A stretch of 64,000 nucleotides of DNA from Achromobacter xylosoxidans (GCF_002192695.1 NZ_MTLG01000110.1:1-64000), one strand, 5' to 3'. Numbered from the stretch's first letter, positions 41,226-50,965 are shown. The notes: generated from the sequence alone by a model not told the origin. Numbers and translations: made by a program.

Positions 41226-43118
41226 ATGCGGTGGGCAGCCCGCGCCTTCTTGGCAGGACTTGTAGTGATGACGGGCGAGGCATTGGCCAAGCGCCCGGAA
41301 ATCATCGTGGACCCCGGCGGCGTGCCGCCGGCGGCCCTGCAGGCGATCACCGAGGCCGTCGACGCGATCGCGCGGCTGGCTGAGGACCAGGACGGCGGTG
41401 AAATCAACCGCCTGCGCCGCCGTGCGCGCGATGCGACACTGGCGGCCCTGGCCACCCAAGGCTATTTCTCGCCCACGGTGAAGCTCGAGGCCGGCACCGA
41501 TATCGGTGGAGAAACCTGGGACATCAGCATCGTTTCCGGCAAGCGCACCACCGTCACGTCCGTGGACCTCAATTTCACTGGCCGCATTACCCGGCCCGAG
41601 TTCGCCTCGCGGGTGCAGAAGCTGCGCGACGACTGGCAGTTGAAGGCGGGCCAGCCCTTCATCAACAGCGACTGGAACAAGGCCAAGTCGACCCTGCTGG
41701 ATGAAGTCTCCTCGCGCGATTTCATGCTGGCGCGCATGACCGCGTCGCAGGCCGAGATCGAGGCAGATACGGCGTCGGCCGCCTTGCGCGTCACGATAGA
41801 CAGCGGCCCCCAGGTGCGCATGGGCGAACTGACCACCGAGGGCCTGAAGCGGGTGCCCGAGAAGCTGGTCGAGCGCTATGTGCGCTATTCCCCCGGCGCC
41901 GCCTACGACCAGAACAAGCTGGATACCTGGCAGCAGGATCTGCAATCCACCGCGTTCTTCCGCGGCGCGTTCGTGTCGCTGGAGCAGCCGGGCAAGGCGC
42001 AGCAGACTCCCGCGCCCAATGCCGATCGCGCGCGCGCGCCGGGTTCGACCGACCTGGCCGCCTCCACGCCCGCAGGCGATCCCTCCGTGTCCGGCGCCAT
42101 GCCGCCGCCACCGCCCGTCTACGACTCGAACGGCGAGGTGACCTTGCCGGTGCAGGTGCGGGTGGTGGAAGCGCCGCCCAAGCGGTTCACCGGGTCGATC
42201 GGCCTGGACGACGAGGCCGGGGTGCGCGTGGAGTCGCTGTACCGGCAGAACGTGGTATTTGGCCAGCCGCTCACCCTGGAGACGGGCTTCAGCGTCGACC
42301 GTCTGCAGCAGCGCGCCTACGCCGACTTCCTGTTGCCGCCGAACCAGCGCGGCTACAAGGATTCCTTCGGCGTCCTGTATGACCACTCCGACATCCAGGG
42401 GCTGGACGTGACGCGTTACGCGCTGGGCGCGACGCGCCTGCAAGAGCGCAAGGGCGCCGGCGACAGCCGGGTCGAATACGAAACCCGCTGGGGCCTGCTG
42501 CTGGCAGAGGACCACGTGAAGATCGACGGCGGCGACCAGTACAAGCTGCCGACCCTGACCGCGACGGCCGAATGGCTGCGCCGCGACGTGGACAACAAGT
42601 ACGACCCGCGCGAGGGCAACCTGATCGCGGTCGGCGGCGGCGTGGGCGTGACGCTCGATACCGGCGAACCCTATACCCGCGCCCGGCTGCGGGCCCAGAA
42701 ATGGTGGCCCATCGGCAAGCTGGACGTGCTGACCGTGCGCGGCGAAGTCGGCCGGGTGTGGTCCAACAGCAAGGTGCGGGTGCCGGACGACTTTGGCTTT
42801 CGCACGGGCGGCGCGCGTTCGATCCGGGGCTACAAGTACCAAAGCATCGGCGTGCAGCAAGACGATGCCGTGGTAGGCGCGCCCACGCTGCTGGTCGGCA
42901 GCATCGAGTACGACCACTATTTCAATGAACGCTGGGGCATGGGCGTGTTCGTGGACGCCGGCGACGCCGCGGAATCGTTCGGCGACATGTCGATGGCGGT
43001 GGGCTACGGCGTAGGCGCCCGCGTGCGCACGCCGGCCGGGCCCCTGTTCCTGGACGTGGCCTACGGCCAGCGCGACCGTGACCTGCGCCTGCACTTTTCC
43101 TTGGGGATTGCGTTTTGA
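41226..43118 (+). CDS. tamA: Outer-membrane translocation and assembly module TamA
   Basis: 630 residues of the Omp85 family. Signal peptide (about 1-21), POTRA domains (about 22-330, the second opening TVTSVDLNFTGRI), a proline-rich insert near 285-300 (GAMPPPPPVYDSN), then a 16-strand barrel. The conserved lid-lock motif is in RTGGARSIRGYKYQSIG. With TamB it forms the envelope-spanning TAM complex, which inserts autotransporters and other outer-membrane proteins. Its stop is overlapped by the tamB start. Confidence 0.93.
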   Translation: MRWAARAFLAGLVVMTGEALAKRPEIIVDPGGVPPAALQAITEAVDAIARLAEDQDGGEINRLRRRARDATLAALATQGYFSPTVKLEAGTDIGGETWDISIVSGKRTTVTSVDLNFTGRITRPEFASRVQKLRDDWQLKAGQPFINSDWNKAKSTLLDEVSSRDFMLARMTASQAEIEADTASAALRVTIDSGPQVRMGELTTEGLKRVPEKLVERYVRYSPGAAYDQNKLDTWQQDLQSTAFFRGAFVSLEQPGKAQQTPAPNADRARAPGSTDLAASTPAGDPSVSGAMPPPPPVYDSNGEVTLPVQVRVVEAPPKRFTGSIGLDDEAGVRVESLYRQNVVFGQPLTLETGFSVDRLQQRAYADFLLPPNQRGYKDSFGVLYDHSDIQGLDVTRYALGATRLQERKGAGDSRVEYETRWGLLLAEDHVKIDGGDQYKLPTLTATAEWLRRDVDNKYDPREGNLIAVGGGVGVTLDTGEPYTRARLRAQKWWPIGKLDVLTVRGEVGRVWSNSKVRVPDDFGFRTGGARSIRGYKYQSIGVQQDDAVVGAPTLLVGSIEYDHYFNERWGMGVFVDAGDAAESFGDMSMAVGYGVGARVRTPAGPLFLDVAYGQRDRDLRLHFSLGIAF

Positions 43119-46100
43119 AGGCCTTGCGCAAATTCCTGCGCCATGTACTGGTGTGGTGGTTGCCGGGCCTGGCGATGCTGGCCGTGCTGGCGGGCGGCTT
43201 CCTGTTCTGGCTGGTCGGTTCGCAGAACGGCACGCGGCTGCTGCTGACCACGGCCGCCCAGCAACTGGATGGCCAGGCGCTGGACGTGAACGGTTCGCTG
43301 TTGCGCGGCGTGTCCGTGGGCAAGCTGGACCTGGACGTGGGCGGCACCCGCGTCGACATCACGGACCTGCATCTGGACGTGAACTGGCGCGCCTTGGGCG
43401 ACCGCCTGCTGCACGTGCGCGACGTATCGGCGGGCTCGGTGTACATCGGCCTGGTTTCGTCGCCCGAGACTGCGCCGGCGGAAGATGACGGCGAGCCGTT
43501 CTCGCTGCCTGAACTGCCGGTGGACATTGCCGTGGACCGCGTGGCGCTCGGCGACTTCCAGCTGGAACAGGACGGCGCACCCTTGCCCGTGACGCTGGGC
43601 AATCTCGACGCCACCTTCGCCGCGGGCAAGCAGGGCGCGCAATTGCGCATCGCCAGCCTGCGCGTGGGCCACGAGGTCGGTCAGGCGGACGTCTCCGGCC
43701 AGGCCGAGCTGCAGGTCATGGCCGACCCCTGGCCATTCGCGGCGCGGCTGGACGTGACTGCGCGCGGAACCGGCCCCGATTCGCCGCTGTGCGAGGCCGA
43801 CAAGCTGAGCGGGGTGTACGACCGTCCCGCGGGCGCGGCTAGAAAACCCGAGCCCAAGCATGGCGCCAAGCCCGATGCCAAGGCCGATCCCAAGCGCGAC
43901 GCCAAGGCTGCGGATGCGGCGCCCGCCATGCCGCCCGAGCCGCCGCGCCCGGCCTGCCAGGTAGTGCTGCGCGCCGACGCCGCCGGTTCGCTGGATGGTA
44001 TCCAGGCCAAGCTGGACGGCGAGGGCTCGGGCCTGCTGCTGGACCTGACCGCCGACTTGGCGCCACGTACCGCGCTGGTGCTGCGCAGCGCCCGGGCGCA
44101 GGCGCAATTGCCCGACAAATCTACCCTGGCCGCGCAGCTCGACCTGCAATCCGATACCGCGCAGGGCGCGGGCCGCGAACGCATCGCGGGCACGATCAGC
44201 GCCCAGCGCCTGGATCTGTCGCCCTGGCTGGGCAAGGACATACCGCCCGCCTTGCTGACGGTGCGCGGCGACGTGCAAGCCGATATCGAGAACCTGAGCC
44301 AGCTGCGCCATGCCGCGGTGGACCTGCGCTTCGAGGAGGGCACGCGCTGGAACAAGCAGCCCCTGACGGGCGCGCTCAAGGCCCAGGTGGATATCGCGGC
44401 GCCGGCGAATACCCCGGCCGATACGCCAGCCTCCGCCGCCGTGCCGACCGAGGCCGCCGCGCCCGACGCCGATCCCCTCGCCGGGCTGCGCATCCACGGC
44501 CTGGACGTGGACCTGAAACTGGGCCGCAACCGGATCCAGGCCAAGGGCGAGCTGGACGCCAGGGACGGCGCGCTATCGCTGGACGCCCAGGCGCCCCAGC
44601 TGGACGCGTTCTGGCCCGGCATCCCCGGCGGGGCGGAATTGAAGGGCAAGCTGGCGGGCACGCTGGCCGCGCACCGCGGCGAGCTGGCGGCCGGCTACAC
44701 GCCGCCCAAGCCGCGTCCGGGCGTGCTGGGCGAGGCGCCCGCCAAGGCCAACATCGTCTTTGCCGGCTCCTGGGGCAAGGGGCCGGCCGGCACGCCCGAC
44801 GCCGCCCTGCCGGGATGGCGCGGCACGTTTTCGCGGCTGACGGCAGAGACCGCCGGCTTCACCGTGGCCGTGGACCGGCCGGTCACGCTGGCTTTCGTGC
44901 CGTCCGCCGTGGAGCCGCAATGGCAGTGGCAGGTGGGTCAGACGGCGCTGAGCCTGACCCTGCCCGGCAAGGAGCGCGTGGTCCTGGCGCACCGGGGTTC
45001 GCGGGGCGGCGGCAAGCGCTGGGAAACCGCTGGCCAGGCCGACAATCTGGTGATCACGGCCGCGATGGCGCGCCAGGTGGTCGGCGCGCTCGATCCCGAG
45101 GCCGCGGCCAAGCTGGGCAAGCGGCCCAGCCGCGTGAACGCGATGGTGCCGGAAGGCCAGCGCCGCATCTCGCTGGACGTGCTGTGGGACCTGAAGTTCG
45201 ATGGCCGGCTGGGCGGCAAGGCGCGCATTGCGCGCCGCGAGGGCGACCTGCTGATACCGGGCGATCCTCCCATCCCGCTGGGCCTGAGGGCGCTGGTGCT
45301 GGACCTGACCGCCACGCCGACCTCCGCCAATGCCAGCCGCCTGGACGCCAAGGTCAATCTGGCCACCGACAAGATGGGGGTCGTCAACGGCACCGGCACC
45401 GCCGTGCTGGTGGTGGATGCCAAGGGCGGCATGGCCTTGGATCCGCGCCAGCCGCTGCGCGCCAAGCTGGACGCCGACATCGCCGATCTGGCCTGGGTCA
45501 GCTTGTTCGTGGGCGACTCGATGGAGGTGGGCGGCTCGGTCAAGGCCAATCTGGAAGCCCAGGGCACCCTGGCGGGCAAATGGTCGGCCAGCGGCAACAT
45601 CCGTGGCGACAAGCTGCGCGTGGTGCGCATCGACGACGGCGTGCGGCTGATCGACGGCACCCTGTCCGCGCGCCTGGACGGCGACCGGGTGGTGCTGGAG
45701 AGCCTGCGCTTCCCGGCTTCGCTGCGCGTGATGCCGGCCGAGTGGCGCACCAAGGAATGGATTACCACCAATCCCGAGGCCAAGGGCGGTTACGCCGAGG
45801 CCAAGGGGCAATGGAATTTCATCGACGGCGGCGGCGACATCCGGCTGACCCTGTACCGTTTCCCGGCGCTGCAGCGCTCGGACCGCTACGCCATGGTGTC
45901 CGGCGTCATCGACCTGAAGGCGGCCATGCCGCGCATCGACATCGTGGGCGACCTGAAGGCGGACGCGGGCTGGTTCAGCCTGGAAATCCTGCAGGGCGTG
46001 CCGTCGCTGGACGATGACGTCAAGGTGCGCCGCCCGGGCGACGACCCCGGAACGGTCTCCACGCCGCTGCAGACCAGCATGAACCTGAAGTTCGACATGG

Positions 46101-46825
46101 GGCCGCGCTTCTACATCACCGGCATGGGGCTGGACGCCGGTCTGCTGGGGTCCATCCAGATTCTGCTGCAGGACGGCCGCCTGACCGGCGTGGGCGCGCT
46201 GCGCACCCGCGGCGGGGGCATCGAGGCCTACGGCCAGAAGCTGCGCCTGAGCCGCGGCACGCTGACCTTCCAGGGCCGCCTGGACAATCCGCTGCTGGAC
46301 ATCGAGGCGTTGCGCACGGGCGAACAGGTCGAGGCCGGCGTCAAGGTGGTCGGCACCGCGCAGCGGCCGCGCATCGACCTGGTGTCCTACCCGGATGTCA
46401 GCGACGTGGAAAAGCTCTCCTGGCTGCTGCTGGGCCGCGGCCCCGACGAAAGCGGCGGCGACGCCGCCCTGCTGATGTCGGTGGGCACGGCGCTGCTGGG
46501 CGGCGGGCAGCCGTTCTACAAGCAGTTCGGCCTGGACGACGTCAGCATCAAGACCGGCAACATCGGCAGCTCGGGCAGCATCCTGCCGGACCGCACCGTG
46601 GCCGGCGACGTCAACCGGGACAGCGACAGCCAGCTGGCGACGCAATTCCTGGTGGCCAGCAAGACCTTCGCCAACGGCATCACCCTGAGCGTCGAGCAGG
46701 CGCTCTCGGGCACCGATACCGTGGGCCGTGCCAGCTACCGCCTGGCGCGCGGCCTGTCGGTGGACCTGAAGGGCGGGGCGGTCAACGGCATCGCGCTGGT
46801 CTACCGGACTTTCTGGGGGAACTGA
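43115..46825 (+). CDS. tamB: Translocation and assembly module subunit TamB
   Basis: 1236 residues. An N-terminal signal anchor (about 12-32) is followed by a very long repetitive beta-strand region of AsmA/Vps13-like character spanning the periplasm. The C-terminal DUF490/TamB domain (about 900-1236) ends in an aromatic/charged tail. The start appears to be TTG 43115, giving a TTGA overlap with the tamA stop; GGGGA lies about eight bases upstream. GTG 43151 is the alternative. A low-complexity charged insert lies at about 245-275. Partner of TamA, and linked in other bacteria to phospholipid transport. Confidence 0.92.
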   Translation: MKALRKFLRHVLVWWLPGLAMLAVLAGGFLFWLVGSQNGTRLLLTTAAQQLDGQALDVNGSLLRGVSVGKLDLDVGGTRVDITDLHLDVNWRALGDRLLHVRDVSAGSVYIGLVSSPETAPAEDDGEPFSLPELPVDIAVDRVALGDFQLEQDGAPLPVTLGNLDATFAAGKQGAQLRIASLRVGHEVGQADVSGQAELQVMADPWPFAARLDVTARGTGPDSPLCEADKLSGVYDRPAGAARKPEPKHGAKPDAKADPKRDAKAADAAPAMPPEPPRPACQVVLRADAAGSLDGIQAKLDGEGSGLLLDLTADLAPRTALVLRSARAQAQLPDKSTLAAQLDLQSDTAQGAGRERIAGTISAQRLDLSPWLGKDIPPALLTVRGDVQADIENLSQLRHAAVDLRFEEGTRWNKQPLTGALKAQVDIAAPANTPADTPASAAVPTEAAAPDADPLAGLRIHGLDVDLKLGRNRIQAKGELDARDGALSLDAQAPQLDAFWPGIPGGAELKGKLAGTLAAHRGELAAGYTPPKPRPGVLGEAPAKANIVFAGSWGKGPAGTPDAALPGWRGTFSRLTAETAGFTVAVDRPVTLAFVPSAVEPQWQWQVGQTALSLTLPGKERVVLAHRGSRGGGKRWETAGQADNLVITAAMARQVVGALDPEAAAKLGKRPSRVNAMVPEGQRRISLDVLWDLKFDGRLGGKARIARREGDLLIPGDPPIPLGLRALVLDLTATPTSANASRLDAKVNLATDKMGVVNGTGTAVLVVDAKGGMALDPRQPLRAKLDADIADLAWVSLFVGDSMEVGGSVKANLEAQGTLAGKWSASGNIRGDKLRVVRIDDGVRLIDGTLSARLDGDRVVLESLRFPASLRVMPAEWRTKEWITTNPEAKGGYAEAKGQWNFIDGGGDIRLTLYRFPALQRSDRYAMVSGVIDLKAAMPRIDIVGDLKADAGWFSLEILQGVPSLDDDVKVRRPGDDPGTVSTPLQTSMNLKFDMGPRFYITGMGLDAGLLGSIQILLQDGRLTGVGALRTRGGGIEAYGQKLRLSRGTLTFQGRLDNPLLDIEALRTGEQVEAGVKVVGTAQRPRIDLVSYPDVSDVEKLSWLLLGRGPDESGGDAALLMSVGTALLGGGQPFYKQFGLDDVSIKTGNIGSSGSILPDRTVAGDVNRDSDSQLATQFLVASKTFANGITLSVEQALSGTDTVGRASYRLARGLSVDLKGGAVNGIALVYRTFWGN

Positions 46826-46929
46826 GGCGAGCGGGCGGGGCGGCGTCGGCCCGCCCGGCCCCTCGCCGGCGGCGCATCCGCGCTCGGGATAAAATGGCGT
46901 CCATTCCATTCCCTAGCACCATTCCCACC

Positions 46930-47493
46930 ATGAGCATCAAAAGCGACCGCTGGATCCGCCGCCAGGCCGAAGCCGGCATGATCGAACCCTTCGAAGCAGG
47001 GCAGGTCCGCACGGCCAATGGCGGGCGCATCGTCAGCTACGGCACCAGCAGCTACGGCTACGACGTGCGCTGCGCCGATGAGTTCAAGATCTTCACGAAC
47101 ATCAATTCCACCATCGTCGACCCCAAGAACTTCGACGAAGGCTCGTTCGTGGATTTCAAGGGCGACGTCTGCATCATCCCGCCCAACTCCTTCGCGCTGG
47201 CCCGCACGGTCGAGTACTTCCGCATTCCGCGCAGCGTCCTGACGGTCTGCCTGGGCAAGAGCACCTACGCGCGCTGCGGCATCATCGTCAACGTCACGCC
47301 GCTGGAACCCGAATGGGAAGGCCACGTCACGCTGGAGTTCTCGAACACCACGCCGCTGCCGGCCAAGATCTATGCCGGCGAAGGCTGCGCGCAGATGCTG
47401 TTCCTGGAAAGCGACGAAGTCTGCGAGACCTCCTACCGCGACCGCGGCGGCAAATATCAGGGCCAGCGCGGCGTGACGCTGCCGCGCACCTGA
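46930..47493 (+). CDS. dcd: dCTP deaminase
   Basis: 187 residues forming a trimeric enzyme that deaminates dCTP to dUTP for thymidylate synthesis. Motifs: MSIKSDRWIRR at the start, SSYGYDVR, GKSTYARCG, the catalytic-region VNVTPLEPEWEGHVTLEFSN, and the C-terminal lid KYQGQRGVTLPRT. ATG 46930 matches the family start; the ORF from 46894 adds 12 residues of upstream sequence. Confidence 0.96.
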   Translation: MSIKSDRWIRRQAEAGMIEPFEAGQVRTANGGRIVSYGTSSYGYDVRCADEFKIFTNINSTIVDPKNFDEGSFVDFKGDVCIIPPNSFALARTVEYFRIPRSVLTVCLGKSTYARCGIIVNVTPLEPEWEGHVTLEFSNTTPLPAKIYAGEGCAQMLFLESDEVCETSYRDRGGKYQGQRGVTLPRT

Positions 47494-47497
47494 AGTC

Positions 47498-48349
47498 TCA
47501 GTCCGCGCGCCGCGGCGCCGGACGCAGGTAGTCGATGTCCCACTCGCTTTCGCCGGTCTGCACGAATCCGTGCCGGCGGTAGTAGCGGTTCGAGTCGCTG
47601 CCGCGCAGCGCGCTCAGGCTTACCGGCAGTCCAAGGCTGTCGGTCTCCCGCAGGATCTTGCGCATGACCTGTCCGCCCAGCCCCGCGCCCTGCGCGGCGG
47701 GGCGGATGTACAGATGGTCCAGGCGCAGGCCGTCGCCATCCGGGATCAGCGCGTAAAACCCTATCCGTTGGCCGTCCAGCTCGATGGACCAGGTATGTTC
47801 CGGCCGGAACGTGCTGCGCAGGCGCGAGCGTGCGCGCTGCGGATCGAAGCGCCCCAGGCGCTCCAGGCTCTCGCGCATGGCTTCGATGCGCAGCGCCAGC
47901 AGGTCCTCGAAATCGGCTTCCGAGACGGGTGAATATTGCAGCTGCGGCGTGGCGAACTCGTCGTAGCCCCGGCCCAGGAACTGCAGGATGCAGATGCCGT
48001 GCCCATAGGGATCGCTCAGGTGGGCGATGCGGCCCCAGTCGTGCGAGACGGCCGGGTCTTCCAGGCGCGCGCCGGCGGCCACCGCCTGTTCGACCGCGCG
48101 GTCGGCGTCCTCCACCACCACGTCCAGATGCACAGGCGTCCAGTGCCGCGCGTAGTCGCGGGGCTGGCGCGTGGCGCCGGCGGCGGGCGTGCCCGCGGCC
48201 TTTTCCAGCAGATAGATGGGCGCCTCGGCTCCCAGCATCTCGGCCGCTTTCGGTCCCAGCCGGCGTCGCAGTGTCAGGCCGAAAGCGCGTTGATAGAAGT
48301 CGATGGCGTGTTCGAGATCGGGCACGTCGATGTTGACCAGGATGCGCAT
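47498..48349 (-). CDS. VOC (glyoxalase-like) domain fused to a GNAT acetyltransferase domain
   Basis: 283 residues. Residues about 1-128 are a VOC domain (NIDVPDLEHAIDFYQRAFGLTL ... HLSDPYGHGICILQF) with candidate metal or ligand residues His74 and Glu/His positions at the end. Residues about 137-280 are a GNAT domain with the acetyl-CoA loop RPAAQGAGLGGQVM. The linker is short, so one polypeptide carries both. Such pairs occur in antibiotic- or metabolite-modifying proteins, but no substrate can be named. It converges on dcd with only four bases between stops. Confidence 0.85.
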   Translation of the reverse strand: MRILVNIDVPDLEHAIDFYQRAFGLTLRRRLGPKAAEMLGAEAPIYLLEKAAGTPAAGATRQPRDYARHWTPVHLDVVVEDADRAVEQAVAAGARLEDPAVSHDWGRIAHLSDPYGHGICILQFLGRGYDEFATPQLQYSPVSEADFEDLLALRIEAMRESLERLGRFDPQRARSRLRSTFRPEHTWSIELDGQRIGFYALIPDGDGLRLDHLYIRPAAQGAGLGGQVMRKILRETDSLGLPVSLSALRGSDSNRYYRRHGFVQTGESEWDIDYLRPAPRRAD

Positions 48350-48514
48350 TTGGAGTCCGTCCGCAGGTTGGAGGCGAAAAACATATCATGGCCGCCGCGC
48401 CCAGTGTTACCAGCGTATGCGCTAAAGAACGCTGCCGCCGCGTCCGTAAAAGACAGTACATGTGTTTGCCGATTTGGCGACGTCATTTCCGCAAGCGTAA
48501 AAAAGCCCCGATCC

Positions 48515-49756
48515 GTGCGTTACCCCCATATCCCCTGGCTGCCTCTGTTGTTCTATCCCGCGCTGCCGGTGGCCGCCGCGGTGGGGCTGCTGTTGTGGCG
48601 CGAATGGCCGCCGGCCCTGACGCAGATCGTGCCGTTCGTGCCCTGGGTGATGGCGCTGATCGGCGTCGCCGTGTGCCTGATGTACCAGCGCGCGCAGACC
48701 ATGGTGCTGATGCTCAGCGTGCTGGCCGCCACGGCGGCCTGGCCGGCGCTGGCCACGGAAGCGCCCTGGGCCGTCGGGCCGGCGCTGGCGTGGTGGTCCC
48801 TGGCCTACACCATCAATGCCCTGTGGTCGGAGCGTTCCAGCATGCTGCTGGACCTGGCCGCCCGCATCGGCATGATCGCCGCCGGCGCGGCCGCGATCGC
48901 GCTGACCGGCAAGGATGGCGTGTCCGATCTGCTCGGCATGCTGTCCGTGCAAGGCAGGTTGGCGCACCTGAGCGTGCCGATCGAAGGACTGATTGCGCTG
49001 CTGGCCACGGGCCTGACGCTGACGCTGCTGCTGTTGCGCTATGGGCGTCCGCAGCAGGCGGGGCAGTGGTTGGGCTTCGTGTGCATGGCCTGGGCCTTGC
49101 CGCGCGGGGCCGAGCATCCCGTCGAATTGGCGCTGATGTCCACGGCCGCGCTGACGGCGCTGTGCATCTCGCTGGCGCACGAAGGTTTCCACATGGCGTT
49201 CCGCGATGAGCTGACCGGCCTGCCGGGCCGGCGCGCGCTGAACGAGCGGCTGCAGCGCATGGGCCGCGTCTATACGCTGGCGATGGCTGACGTCGACCAC
49301 TTCAAGGCTTTCAACGACACCCACGGCCACGACGTGGGCGACCAGGTGCTGCGCATGGTGGCGGCCCAGTTGCGGCGCGTGCCTGGGGGCGGCCACGCCT
49401 ACCGCTACGGCGGCGAGGAATTCACGCTGGTGTTCCCGGGCAAGACCGCGGCGGAAAGCATGCCGCACCTGGAAAGCGTCAGGCGCGCCATCGAGGCCTA
49501 CCAGATGCGGCTGCGCGACAAGCCGGCGCGTCCCAAGGCCGACCAGATCGGCCTGCGCCGCCGCAGCGGGCGTGACGCGCGCAATGCGCGGCCGCTGCGC
49601 GTGACGGTCAGCATAGGCGTAGCCGAACGCAGCGACGCCTTGCGCGCGCCGGAGGCGGTGATCAAGGCGGCGGACCAGGCGCTCTACAAGGCCAAGGACG
49701 AGGGCCGCAATCTGGTGCGGGCCTACAGCACCCGGCGCCGGGCGGGCGCGGCCTGA
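48515..49756 (+). CDS. Membrane diguanylate cyclase (GGDEF)
   Basis: 413 residues. Six to eight hydrophobic helices (about 5-230) are followed by a GGDEF domain (about 240-400: RDELTGLPGRRALNERL, ADVDHFKAFNDTHGHDVGD) and the active signature GGEEF. No RxxD inhibitory site is visible five residues before GGEEF, so product inhibition through the I-site is not expected. An insert of about 30 basic residues (near DKPARPKADQIGLRRRSG) interrupts the domain. No ATG lies in frame before the first helix; GTG 48515 is the best start. It opposes the EAL protein at 28.5 kb functionally. Confidence 0.86.
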   Translation: MRYPHIPWLPLLFYPALPVAAAVGLLLWREWPPALTQIVPFVPWVMALIGVAVCLMYQRAQTMVLMLSVLAATAAWPALATEAPWAVGPALAWWSLAYTINALWSERSSMLLDLAARIGMIAAGAAAIALTGKDGVSDLLGMLSVQGRLAHLSVPIEGLIALLATGLTLTLLLLRYGRPQQAGQWLGFVCMAWALPRGAEHPVELALMSTAALTALCISLAHEGFHMAFRDELTGLPGRRALNERLQRMGRVYTLAMADVDHFKAFNDTHGHDVGDQVLRMVAAQLRRVPGGGHAYRYGGEEFTLVFPGKTAAESMPHLESVRRAIEAYQMRLRDKPARPKADQIGLRRRSGRDARNARPLRVTVSIGVAERSDALRAPEAVIKAADQALYKAKDEGRNLVRAYSTRRRAGAA

Positions 49757-49765
49757 GGCTGGCGG

Positions 49766-50284
49766 CTACTTGCCGGCCAGCGGCAGCGCCATCAGCGCCT
49801 CGTCGTAGAGTTCACCGTTCACGCATAGCGCCTCGCGCTCGCGTCCGTACTCGGTAAAGCCCAGGCTGAGATACAACGCGGTCGCGGCCAGGTTGTTGGC
49901 GGTCACGCTCAATTGCACCTGACGGATCCCGCGCATGCCCGCGGCATGGGCGATAGCCGCCTGCATCAACTGCCGGGCCAGCCCCTGGCCGCGCTGCGCC
50001 GGGGCCACGTACATGCTCCAGATATGCGCCTTGTGGCGCATCTTCAGTTTGCGCTGCCGGCCCACGCCGACCATGCCGGCCAGGGCCTCGCCCTGGAACA
50101 CGCCGAACATCGCGCTGTCGTCCGAAGGCTGGATCCAGCCGCGGATGTCCTCCAATGTCAGCGTGTGTTCCTCTTCGTAACTCGATCCGAACGATTCGGG
50201 CGTTTCCACCAGCGCGTCCAGGCGCAATTGGCGCAGCGGCGCGGCGTCGGCGGGAACTAGGCGTCGGACGATGACAGGGAGCAT
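49766..50284 (-). CDS. GNAT-family N-acetyltransferase
   Basis: 172 residues. The acetyl-CoA binding signature is VAPAQRGQGLARQLMQAA, followed by TANNLAATALYLSLGF, typical of single-domain GNAT proteins. The target amine is unknown. ATG 50284 was chosen over the upstream TTG 50293. It converges with the diguanylate cyclase gene, with nine bases between stops. Confidence 0.87.
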   Translation of the reverse strand: MLPVIVRRLVPADAAPLRQLRLDALVETPESFGSSYEEEHTLTLEDIRGWIQPSDDSAMFGVFQGEALAGMVGVGRQRKLKMRHKAHIWSMYVAPAQRGQGLARQLMQAAIAHAAGMRGIRQVQLSVTANNLAATALYLSLGFTEYGREREALCVNGELYDEALMALPLAGK

Positions 50285-50397
50285 GGCGGGCAAGTGTTGG
50301 GATTAGGGAACGTTAGGTTGCAGTTTGGGCAGTATAGGGGGACACGCTGCCTATAATGGTCCTAACGCCGCTTGCGGTTTTCACAAAGGAGCCAATG

Positions 50398-50850
50398 ATG
50401 TTCGGTTTCCTCAAGACAAACCAGGACGCCAAGCGCGACGAAGTCCAGGAAGAGTTCGTGGCGCGCGTGGCGGGGGCCGCGCAGGACTTTGTCCAGGCTG
50501 CCGGCTCGACCGGGGCCGTGCTGGACTACACGCCGTCCAGCGTCCATGCGCTGGACGAAGCGCTGGAGGCCGCCCACCTCGGGACCTTGCCTCTCACCCC
50601 CATGCAGACCGTCGGCGCCGCCGCCTACCTCTACGAGGTGGGACGCCGCGCGCATGGCGGCCTCTACGAAGTGTGCGATGACGAGGATCCGGTCGTGCTG
50701 GTCTGCGGCGAACCCGGCGCCGAGGTCTGCTTTGGCGCCATTGCCAAGGTCGAAAGGCGCATCCGCTACGGGTCCGCCGAGGCCATCCCGCCCTATTTCG
50801 AACAGTTCCTGACGGCCGTGCAGGCGGGCGAGGCCCGCACCATCCGCTAG
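50398..50850 (+). CDS. Small cytosolic protein of unknown function
   Basis: 150 residues, acidic, no signal peptide or membrane segment. Two parts can be seen: a helical N-terminal half (about 10-85) and a beta-rich segment (about 88-125) containing CDDEDPVVLVCG with two cysteines and FGAIAKVERR. I do not recognise the family. AAGGAG precedes tandem ATGs at 50395 and 50398; the second has better spacing. A TATAAT hexamer lies at 50352-50357. It stands between the GNAT gene and the decarboxylase and has its own promoter. Confidence 0.72.
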   Translation: MFGFLKTNQDAKRDEVQEEFVARVAGAAQDFVQAAGSTGAVLDYTPSSVHALDEALEAAHLGTLPLTPMQTVGAAAYLYEVGRRAHGGLYEVCDDEDPVVLVCGEPGAEVCFGAIAKVERRIRYGSAEAIPPYFEQFLTAVQAGEARTIR

Positions 50851-50965
50851 CGTCCCGGCGCTTCAGGCGCCAGGTTTGCTCCCCCGCGCGGCCCGGGTCT
50901 CTGTGCTGAAAATGTCCGCTTTTGGCACGATGACAACGGCCGTTCGGGCCATTCCGGGATTTCCC

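Noticed and set aside
44573..46909. 778-codon minus-strand frame opposite tamB
   Set aside because: Same composition signature as other shadows; tamB has recognised domains and coupling to tamA.
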